Shown here piece by piece: positions 52,401 to 64,000 of a stretch of 64,000 nucleotides of DNA. Location of the stretch: assembly GCF_035594125.1 (NCBI RefSeq), contig NC_087190.1, forward strand, positions 7,549,039-7,613,038, given 5' to 3'. The position numbers and the translations under genes are program-made. The notes beneath the pieces are model-generated. The model saw only the letters and a list, made by a program, of their open reading frames with translations, ran no database searches and was not told where the DNA came from. The stretch's first letter is position 1, and the number at the start of each line of letters is the position of its first letter. The DNA comes from Scylla paramamosain (Eukaryota > Arthropoda > Malacostraca > Decapoda > Portunidae).

Positions 52401-53697
52401 TTTTTCTCAAAAAATACCCATAATACAAATTCTTTGGTAATATTGGTATGTTTCTTTATATAGGCTGCTTTGTATGTACTCGTATGTTAACGTTTTTGTA
52501 CCTAACATGAGGACAAACAGTATAAATACTCGTTCTTTTTCTCCATATAGAGATCTATTCATGTGATTTAGCATTTTGGTACGTAAGAAGCTAAAAAAAA
52601 TACTCATAATACACTTTTTCTTTGAATATAATTTCGTTTCCCCATATCCCGCGTGTTCTTTGCATGCATTTTGGCGTTTTTTTTTTTTTTTTTACCTAAA
52701 AGCTCAAAAACTTTCAAAACACTCTTTTTGCTAATGTTGTTCTATTTCCATATAAAAATCGTTTCAGTCGCGTTTTAGCTATTAAGCACGTAAGAAGATC
52801 AAAAACACTCAAAAGACACGTTTTTCATAGTTATTTTCACCCAGTGTTTTTTCACCCAGTATAGTATTTTGCATTCTTTTTAGTGTTTTGGAGCATAATG
52901 TGCTCAAAAAACACAAAATAACACGTTTTTTGTTAAAATCCTTTCCTTTCCCTGTATAAAATACCTTGCATGCCTTCTGTGGTCTTATATAAGAAGCTCT
53001 TATGTAAGAAGCTCAGAAACACATATAAGACCTGGTTTTTTTTTTATAATATTGTTTGATTTCCCAAGTTTTCCATGCATTTTTTTTTCGTTTTAGTGCC
53101 TATTACGCATAAAATAAAAACATGTTTATGGTAATGTGTATGGTGAAATAGGATGTTTTACATATATTTTGACATTTTGGTACCTATTAAGATCAAAAAC
53201 TTTCAAAATGCACGTTTGGGGTAATGTTATTATTTTCCTTAATAAAGTGTGTTTGGAATGCGTTTTAGAGTTTTGGTATGAAAGAAAGTGAAAAAAAAAA
53301 CTCAAAAGACACGTTTTTAATAATGTTGTCTTCTTTTCCTATATAGGGTACTTAAGCAAACACTGGCGATTTGGTACCTAAAAAGCTCAAAAACACTCAG
53401 AAGACACTTTTCTGGTAATGTTTCCTTTTCCCATATGCCTCTCATTGAATTTTGGTATGTAACAAGTTTTAAAAGATACAATATAAACGTTTTTTGGTAA
53501 TGTTGTTTTGTTTTTCCATACAGGGTGCTATTCGTGTGCTTTAGCATTTTATTATCTAAGAAGCTAAAAAGCACTAATAAAAAGCATTCCTGTTAATATC
53601 GTTTCGTTTCCTCAAATAAGGTCTTTTGCATGGATTTTGGTGTTTTTGTACATGACAAGGTAGAAAACACTCTAATCATACACTTTTTGGTAATTTT

Positions 53698-54180
53698 TCT
53701 GCACTTTTTTACGTCTTTTCATAGACGTCCAACCCTTCAGGAGGTAAACATATCACGCAGGGAAGCCACAGAACGCTTTACTTTTGATCTTTCTAAAATT
53801 TCTGATTGGGACAGAGCAAACTTGGTATTGTTCAGTGCCTCAAAAACTCAATTCCTCCATCTATCAACTCGACACAACCTTCCAGACAACTATCCCCTCT
53901 TCTTCAATGACACTCAACTGTCCCCCTCTTCTACACTGAACATCCTCGGTCTGTCCTTTACTTATAATCTGAACTGGAAACTTCACATCTCATCTCTAGC
54001 TAAAACAGCTTCTATGAAGTTAGGTGTTCTGAAACGTCTCCGCCAGTTTTTCTCAGCCCCCCAGCTGCTAACTCTGTACAAGGGCCTTATCCGTCCATGT
54101 ATGGAGTATGCTTCACATGTCTGGGGGGGTTCCACTCATACTGCTCTTCTAGACAAGGTGGAATCAAAAGCTTTTCGTCT
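53698..54180 (+). mobile_element. Jockey RT fragment truncated at both ends, at a polarity switch
   Basis: Homologous to about 17389-17871 of the jockey copy at 14718-18331. It starts just after the YADD region (CGTCTTTTCATAGACGTCC) and stops abruptly at GAATCAAAAGCTTTTCGTCT. It encodes RT thumb and C-terminal sequence in one open frame ([60 protein letters not shown]). It lacks a 3' end and poly(A), so it is not a simple insertion. Both copies share GAGGTAAACATATCA, marking the same subfamily. Satellite is plus to its left and minus to its right. Confidence 0.88.
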
Positions 54181-57100
54181 AAACAGAATAATATTATCAA
54201 AATCATAATTTTTTTTTTTTTATTTTTTATTTTTTATAGTTTGTTACGTAGAAAAAGCGAAAATGCATGCAAAGTACCCTATATAAGGAAACAAAAAGAT
54301 TTCATGAGAAACTTCTATTATGAGTATTTTGAGGTCCTTAGGTACCAAAATGTTAAAGTGCATGAATAACACTCTATATGGAGAAACACAAAAAGCATTA
54401 TCGAAAACATGTATCTCGACTGCATTTCATATTGTTAGACAATATGTCTTTTTGAGTGTTTATGAGCGTACTAAGCACCAAAACCCTAAAATGTATGTAA
54501 GCATCCTGTATGAGTAAACAAAATAATATAACTACATACATCTCTTTTCAGTGTATTTTGAGGTATGTACCAACACGCTAAAATGCATGCAAAAAAAAAA
54601 AAAACGTATAAAGGAATAGTAAAAAATTACAAAAGAAACGTGTTTTTAGTGCTTTTCAACTCAATACGTAGAAAACGCCAAAATGCATGTAAATTACCCT
54701 ATATCTGGTAACGAAAAGATATTACAAGAAACTTGTATTTTTATTGTTTTTGAGCTTCTTTGGTACCAAAACGAGAAAAAGTATGCATAGCACCCTATAT
54801 AGAGAAACATAATAAGATAACCAAAAATTGGTATTTTGAGTGATTTTTCACATTCTTAGATACCAAAACGCCAAAATGTACGGAAAGTACCTTATATCGG
54901 GATAGGAAACGAGATTTCAAGAAACGGGTCTTTTGTGTGTTTGTGAGCGTGCTACGCACAAAAAATGCTAAAAAAAAAAAAACGTAAAACAAACATTAAT
55001 AAAACATCTTCTGAGAGTTTTTGAGCTACTTACGTCGTAAAATGATAAAACGCATGCAAATGCTTTATGAAAAAACAAAATAACTTTAGCAAAAAACTTG
55101 TATTTTTTTCAGCTTTTTACGTACAAAAAAGCTGAATTGCATGGAAAATAGTTGATAAGGGGAAACGAAAGAACTTTACGAGAAACGTGTATTATGCTTG
55201 TTTTTGAGCTTCTTAGGTACCAAACCAGAAAAAAAATGTATGAATATCACACTATATAAAAGAAACATAAATTATTATAAAAAAACAAACTTGTATTTTG
55301 AATGTTTTTAACATTGTTAGGTATAAAAACGGTGAAGTGCATGGAAATATCCCTATAAGGAGAAACAGAACTACGTTTCCAGAATCGTATATTTTCAGTG
55401 TTTTTAACGTATTAGCAAGGAAAATGGTAAAAAAAAAAACGGAAAAAAAAATCCTTATGGAAAATAAGTATCCAGGTTTTTTGAGTTATTTTTTACGTCA
55501 AAAACACCAAAATGCATACAAACTATTCTATATGGGGAACCAAAACGACATAACAAGAAACGTTTATTATCATTATATTTTTTTTAGCTTCTTAGGTACC
55601 AAAACGTTAAAACGCATGAATAGCGCTTTATTTGGAGAAAAAGATTAATACCAAAAAAGTGTATTTTAAGTGTATTTCACATTATTAGGAGATATAACAG
55701 CGAAATGCATGCAAAGCACTCGATATGGAGAAACGAAAAGTCTTTACGAGAAATCTGTTTTTTGAACTTCTTAAGTACCAAACTCTAAAACGCATGAATA
55801 ACCTTCTTTATGAAAAAAAAAAAAACAGAACAATAGTACCAAGAACCGTGTCTTTTGAGTGTTTTTTTCAGTATCTTACGTACCAAAAACGCAAAAAACG
55901 CATGCAAAACACACTTTATGGAGAAAAAGACTAATATTACCAAAAACAAAGTTTTTTTTGGGTGTTTTGTGACCTTAGGTGGAAAAACGCCAAAATACAT
56001 CCTTCTTAGGTACGAAAATTTTATATGGAGAAACGAAAAGTCATTACAAGAAACGTGTTATGAATGTTTTTTGAGCTTCTTAGGTACCAAAACGCAATAA
56101 ACCATGAATAACATTCTATATGAAGATACAAAACAACATTACCGAATACGTGTTTTGAGTGCCTTTTTTCACATTCATATATAGCAAAACACCAAAATGC
56201 ATCCAACGATCCCTATATAGGGAAAAGAAATTAAATTTCTAGTAACGTGTCTTTTATGAGTTTATTAGCGTGTTAAGTACCAAAACGAAAAGAAAAAAAG
56301 TAAATAAAAAATAAAAAAAACACCCTATATGGATAACAAAACGTCACCGAAACCGTCTCTTTTCAGTGTTTTTCAGGTAATTACGTATCATAATGCTAAA
56401 ACGCATGAAAAAAAAAACATTTATGGCGAAACATTATATATTTGCGAAAAAAAAAAAAAAAAGGTTTTTGAGTTTGTTACAAAAACGACAAAATGCACAC
56501 AAAGTACACTATGGGAAACGAAAGGGCATTACCTGAGTGTTTGCATGCATTTTTGCGTTTTGGTACCTAACAAGATCATAATCACTCAAAAAACATGTTC
56601 CTAGAAATGTCTTTTTTTTTTCCTCATATAGGGTACCTTACATGTATTTATGCATTTAATTACTTTAAAATTTAATTTATTAATACCAAAAAAGTGTATT
56701 TTAAGTGTATTTCACATTATTAGGAGATATAACAGCGAAATGCATGCAAAGCACTCGATATGGAGAAACGAAAAGTCTTTACGAGAAATCTGTTTTTTGA
56801 ACTTCTTAAGTACCAAACTCTAAAACGCATGAATAACCTTCTTTATGAAAAAAAAAAAAAAACAGAACAATAGTACCAAGAACCGTGTCTTTTGAGTGTT
56901 TTTTTCAGTATCTTACGTACCAAAAACGCAAAAAACGCATGCAAAACACACTTTATGGAGAGAAAAAGACTAATATTACCAAAAACAAGTTTTTTGGGTG
57001 TTTTGTGACCTTAGGTGGAAAAACGCCAAAATACATCCTTCTTAGGTACGAAAATTTTATATGGAGAAACGAAAAGGCATTACAAGAAACGTGTTATGAA

Positions 57101-57570
57101 TGTTTTTGAGCTTCTTAGGTACCAAAACGCAATAAACCATGAATAACATTCTATATGAAGATACAAAACAACATTACCGAATACGTGTTTTGAGTGCCTT
57201 TTTTTCACATTCATAGATACCAAAACACCAAAATGCATCCAACGATCCCTATATAGGGAAAATAAATTAAATTTCTAGTAACGTGTCTTTTATGAGTTTA
57301 TTAGCGTGTTAAGTAGCAAAACGAAAAAAAAAAGTAAATAAAAAATAAAAAAACACCCTATATGGATAACAAAACTTCACCGAAACCGTCTCTTTTCAGT
57401 GTTTTTCAGGTAATTACGTATCATAATGCTAAAACGCATGAAAAAAAAAAAAAAAAACATTTATGGCGAGACATTATATATTTGCGAAAAAAAAAAAGGT
57501 TTTTGAGTTTGTTACAAAAACGACAAAATGCACACAAAGTACACTATGGGAAACGAAAGGGCATTACCTG
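54181..57570 (-). repeat. Left arm of second inverted duplication
   Basis: Minus-polarity satellite that mirrors 58749-61090. Outer pairing: ATAATATTATCAAAATCATA at 54189 with its complement near 61070. Before its internal tandem duplication, paired coordinates sum to about 115272. The arm includes a private 1.02-kb tandem duplication and ends at GCATTACCTG (57561-57570), where polarity flips to plus. Confidence 0.87.
55644..56665. repeat. Tandem duplication, copy 1 (1.02 kb)
   Basis: Starts ATTAATACCAAAAAAGTG and ends AATTACTT. Nearly identical to 56679-57699, differing by a few substitutions and poly(A) length changes. It contains both a minus-polarity part (to about 56536) and a short plus-polarity part, so it copied the polarity junction as well. 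A 13-bp unique filler (56666-56678) separates it from copy 2. Confidence 0.92.
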
Positions 57571-57699
57571 AGTGTTTGCATGCATTTTTGCGTTTTGGTA
57601 CCTAACAAGATCATAATCACTCAAAAAACATGTTCCTAGAAATGTCTTTTTTTTTCCTCTTATAGGGTACCTTACATGTATTTATGCATTTAATTACTT
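56679..57699. repeat. Tandem duplication, copy 2 (1.02 kb)
   Basis: Second copy of 55644-56665. It continues into ordinary plus-polarity satellite (ACAGTGTAAAAG), so this copy holds the ancestral right junction. The mirror arm at 58749-61090 has only one equivalent, so the duplication followed the inversion. Confidence 0.92.
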
Positions 57700-58748
57700 A
57701 ACAGTGTAAAAGAATACACAAAACACGTTTCTTTTTTTCTTTTGATGTTGTTCTGTTTTCTCCATTTAGAGTGTTAATACAGGGTTTTCGCGTTTTCGTA
57801 GACAGGAATCTCAAAAACACTCATAACACACATTTCTCGCAATGTCTTTTCATTTCCTCATTCTTTGCATGCATTTTGGCGATTTTGTACGTAACAAGCT
57901 CAAAAGAATTTAAATACTTGTTTTTGTTAAGGTTATTCTCTTTCTATTTAAAAGGGTGTTTTCCATTCGTTTTATGGTTTTTGTACATAAATAGCTCAAA
58001 AACACACCAAACACACGTTTTTTAGAAATGTTGTTTTGCTTTCTCCATAGAGGAACTTTTCCATGCCTTTTAGCGTTTTTGTGCCTAACACGCTCATAAA
58101 CACTTAAAAAAAAAAAAATAAAAAATACATGTTTCTGGAAATGTCGTTTCGTTTCCCTAAAGAGGGTACTTTGCATGCATTTTGGCGTTTTTGCTATCTT
58201 ACAATGTGAAATAATACTAAAAAATCACGTTTTTTTGGTAAGCGTTTTTATTTTATTTATTTTTTTCCATATAGAGTAATACTATTTATGTCTTTTAGCG
58301 TTTTGGTACCTAAAAAGATTAAAAACACTGATAATACACTTTTTTTGTAATGCCTTTTCGTTTCTAAATATTAGGTACTTTGCATACATTTTGGCGTTTT
58401 CGTAGTTAACAAACTGAAAACCCTTAAAGTACTTGTTTTTTTCGTAATTTTATTGTGTTTCTCCATAAATCATGTTTCACGTGTGTTTTAGCTTTTTTGG
58501 TACGTAAGTAGCTCAAAAACATTTTGGTGCCTAACACGATCATAAACACTCAACAGACACGTTTCACGAAATATCATTTTCTTTCCCAACTATAGCCTAT
58601 TTTTTCTGTTTTTTTAGCTTTTTGGCACCTAATAATGTGTAATACACATAAAACAAGTTTTTGGTAGTTTTTTTTTCCATTGAGTACTATTAATACCTTT
58701 TAACATTTTGGTACCTAAGAAGCTCAAAAGCACTAATAATACACGTTT
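57571..58748 (+). repeat. Satellite spacer with a clear pentamer
   Basis: Plus-polarity array between the arms of the second inverted duplication. One full pentamer reads A 57633, B 57728, C 57833, D 57921, E 58018, next A 58132 (about 499 bp). A second follows with a D/E fusion near 58520. The monomer types match the A-E order inferred elsewhere. No gene is seen. Confidence 0.82.
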
Positions 58749-61090
58749 CAGGTAATGCCCTTTCGTTTCCCATAGTGTACTTTGTGTGCATTTTGTCGTT
58801 TTTGTAACAAACTCAAAAACCTTTTTTTTTTTCGCAAATATATAATGTTTCGCCATAAATGTTTTTTTTTTCATGCGTTTTAGCATTATGATACGTAATT
58901 ACCTGAAAAACTCTGAAAAGAGACGGTTTCGGTGACATTTTGTTATCCATATAGGGTGTTTTTTTTTTTATTTACTTTTTTTCTTTTCGTTTTGGTACTT
59001 AACACGCTAATAAACTCATAAAAGACACGTTACTAGAAATTTAATTTCTTTTCCCTATATAGGGATCGTTGGATGCATTTTGGTGTTTTGGTATATATGA
59101 ATGTGAAAAAAAGGCACTCAAAACACGTATTCGGTAATGTTGTTTTGTATCTTCATATAGAATGTTATTCATGGTTTATTGCGTTTTGGTACCTAAGAAG
59201 CTCAAAAACATTCATAACACGTTTCTTGTAATGCCTTTTCGTTTCTCCATATAAAATTTTTCGTACCTAAGAAGGATGTATTTTGGCGTTTTTCCACCTA
59301 AGGTCACAAAACACCCAAAAAAAAACTTGTTTTTGGTAATATTAGTCTTTTTCTCCATAAAGTGTGTTTTGCATGCGTTTTTTGCGTTTTGGTACGTAAG
59401 ATACTGAAAAAAGACACTCAAAAGACACGGTTCTTGGTACTATTGTTCTGTTTTTTTTTTTCATAAAGAAGGTTATTCATGCGTTTTAGAGTTTGGTACT
59501 TAAGAAGTTCAAAAAAACAGATTTCTCGTAAAGACTTTTCGTTTCTCCATATCGAGTGCTTTGCATGCATTTCGCTGTTATATCTCCTAATAATGTGAAA
59601 TACACTTAAAATACACTTTTTTGGTATTAATCTTTTTCTCCAAATAAAGCGCTATTCATGCGTTTTAACGTTTTGGTACCTAAGAAGCTAAAAAAAAAAT
59701 AATGATAATAAACGTTTCTTGTAATGTCGTTTTGGTTCCCCATATAGGATAGTTTGTATGCATTTTGGTGTTTTTGACGTAAAAAATAACTCAAAAACAC
59801 TCGATACTTATTTTCCATAAGGATTTTTTTTTACCGTTTTTTTTTAACCATTTTCCTTGCTAATACGTTAAAAACACTGAAAATATACGATTCTAGAAAC
59901 GTAGTTCTGTTTCCCCTTATAGGGATATTTCCATGCACTTCACCGTTTTTATACCTAACAATGTTAAAAACATTCAAAATACAAGTTTTTTTTTATAATA
60001 ATTTATGTTTCTTTTATATAGTGTGATATTTATACATTTTTTTTTCTGGTTTGGTACCTAAGAAGCTCAAAAACAATCGTAATACACGTTTCTCGTAAAG
60101 TTCTTTCGTTTCCCCTTATCAACTATTTTCCATGCAATTCAGCTTTTTTGTACGTAAAAAGCTGAAAAAAATACAAGTTTTTTGCTAAAGTTATTTTGTT
60201 TTTTCATAAAGCATTTGCATGCGTTTTATCATTTTACGACGTAAGTAGCTCAAAAACTCTCAGAAGATGTTTTATTAATGTTTGTTTTACGTTTTTTTTT
60301 TTTAAGCATTTTTGTGCCTAGCAAAACACAAAACACACAAAAGACCCGTTTCTTGAAATCTCGTTTCCTATCCCGATATAAGGTACTTTCCGTACATTTT
60401 GGCGTTTTGGTATCTAAGAATGTGAAAAATCACTCAAAATACCAATTTTTGGTTATCTTATTATGTTTCTCTATATAGGGTGCTATGCATACTTTTTCTC
60501 GTTTTGGTACCAAAGAAGCTCAAAAACAATAAAAATACAAGTTTCTTGTAATATCTTTTCGTTACCAGATATAGGGTAATTTACATGCATTTTGGCGTTT
60601 TTTCTACGTATTGAGTTGAAAAGCACTAAAAACACGTTTCTTTTGTAATTTTTTACTATTCCTCTATACGTTTTTTTTTTTTTTGCATGCATTTTAGCGT
60701 GTTGGTACATACCTCAAAATACACTGAAAAGAGATGTATGTAGTTATATTATTTTGTTTACTCATACAGGATGCTTACATACATTTTAGGGTTTTGGTGC
60801 TTAGTACGCTCATAAACACTCAAAAAGACATATTGCCTAACAATATGAAATGCAGTCAAGATACATGTTTTCGATAATGCTTTTTGTGTTTCTCCATATA
60901 GAGTGTTATTCATGCACTTTAACATTTTGGTACCTAAGGACCTCAAAATACTCATAATAGAAGTTTCTCATGAAGTCTTTTTGTTTCCTTATATAGGGTA
61001 CTTTGCATGCATTTTCGCTTTTTCTACGTAACAAGCTATAAAAAAAAAAAAATAAAAAAAAATTATGATTTTGATAATATTATTGTTTCT
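58749..61090 (+). repeat. Right arm of second inverted duplication
   Basis: Plus-polarity satellite, mirror of 54181-56537 (and of copy 2 to 57570). The inner end is CAGGTAATGC at 58749. Conceptual peptides from both arms agree over long stretches with few indels, although neither is a gene. Confidence 0.87.
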
Positions 61091-61194
61091 ACATTAAAGT
61101 TTTTTGCTTGCGTTTTAGCGTTTCGGTACGTAAATAGATGAAAAGACTCAAAAGGCACGATTAATGTAATGTTGTTTTGTTTTTTCGAAATAGA
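61091..61194 (+). repeat. Plus satellite remnant beyond the right arm
   Basis: About one monomer (TTTTTTGCTTGCGTTTTAGCG and following) in plus polarity, ending at a polarity switch near 61195 (TCGAAATAGAGAAATCATG). Confidence 0.75.
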
Positions 61195-61977
61195 GAAATC
61201 ATGTATTTTGAGTTTGTTTCACATTGTTACCCGCCAAAACGCCAAAATGCATGCAAAACCCTTTATAATAGGAAAGGAAGCGACATTTTTCAGAAAAAAA
61301 AATTAGTGCTTTTAGGGTTTCTGAGCATGTAAGGCACCAAGGTGCTTAAAATCACTATCTATGAAAATTCAAAACATTACGAAAAAAACGTATCTTATGA
61401 GTGTTTTTCAGCTTCTTACGTACCAAAACTCTAAATTACATGCAAAAACACCCTTCATAAACACAATAACTTTATAAAAAAAAATGTGTTTTAAATGTTT
61501 TGAGCTTGTTACGTTGAAAAGTAAAAATGAATGCAATTTACTCTATACGGGGAAACGAGAAATTACGAGAAGCGTGTATTTTTTATTTTTTTTTATTCTT
61601 AGGTACCAAAATCCTAAAACGAATGAATAGTACTCTATATCGAAAAACTAACAACATTACCAAAAACGTGTATTTTGAGTGTTTTCTCACATTATTAGGT
61701 AGCAAAACAGCACGAGGCAAGGAAGGTTCATATATGGTGAAACGAAACAGCATTACCAAAAACGTGTCTTTTCAGTGTTTTTGAGCGTGTTAGGCACCAA
61801 CACGCTTAAAAGCATGGAAATCACCTTATATAAGAATACAAAACAATGTTACGTACATGTCTTTTGAATGTTTTTAATCTTCTTACGTACTGAAACGATA
61901 AAACCCATATAAAACACAGTTCATGGTGAAACAGAATAATTTTACCATAAACAAGTATTTTGACTGTTTTCAGGTTT
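61195..61977 (-). repeat. Satellite block, minus polarity
   Basis: About eight reverse-reading monomers bounded by polarity switches on both sides. The right switch reads TTTTCAGGTTTTTAACACTC. Confidence 0.85.

Positions 61978-64000
<2,023 letters not shown>

Overview
The window is eukaryotic, AT-rich and almost entirely repetitive. I see no intact host gene, tRNA, rRNA or CRISPR array. The jockey-type and CR1-type retrotransposon remnants, a Harbinger-type DNA transposon and a multicopy arthropod ORF family point to an arthropod. The jockey subfamily most resembles those I know from decapod crustaceans, possibly a crab. That taxon call is an inference.

More than 50 kb is one diverged satellite with a monomer of about 96 bp, seen in both orientations. 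Five monomer types, called A to E here, recur in fixed order as a pentamer of about 0.5 kb. From 20.9 to 38.0 kb two diverged pentamers are fused into a decamer of about 1.1 kb, repeated about 15 times. In the decamer both B monomers are enlarged by insertions. A third arrangement, marked by a CTGTTAATATCG monomer, occupies 43.8-53.7 kb.

Layout: 1-6.7 kb is plus-polarity satellite and 6.7-20.9 kb is minus-polarity. Positions 1-4.7 kb and 7.15-12.0 kb form a large inverted duplication, and each arm carries a copy of the same broken arthropod gene. A promoter-bearing non-satellite island lies at 12.8-13.1 kb. A 5'-truncated jockey element at 14.7-18.3 kb contains a nested Harbinger element with intact terminal inverted repeats and a TAA target duplication. 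The decamer domain (20.9-38.0 kb) starts exactly at a polarity switch. A decayed CR1-like element lies at 38.2-40.2 kb on the minus strand. Plus satellite follows to 53.7 kb, broken by one inverted pentamer-sized block. A jockey fragment at 53.7-54.2 kb sits on another polarity switch and abuts a second inverted duplication (54.2-57.6 and 58.7-61.1 kb), whose left arm later gained a 1.02-kb tandem duplication. The window ends in more polarity switches and very long (TA)n tracts.

Nothing here works as an operon or pathway. The interest is structural: a layered higher-order satellite that has been repeatedly inverted, duplicated and invaded, as expected of a centromere-proximal, heterochromatic or non-recombining region. 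All identities and periods were judged by eye.
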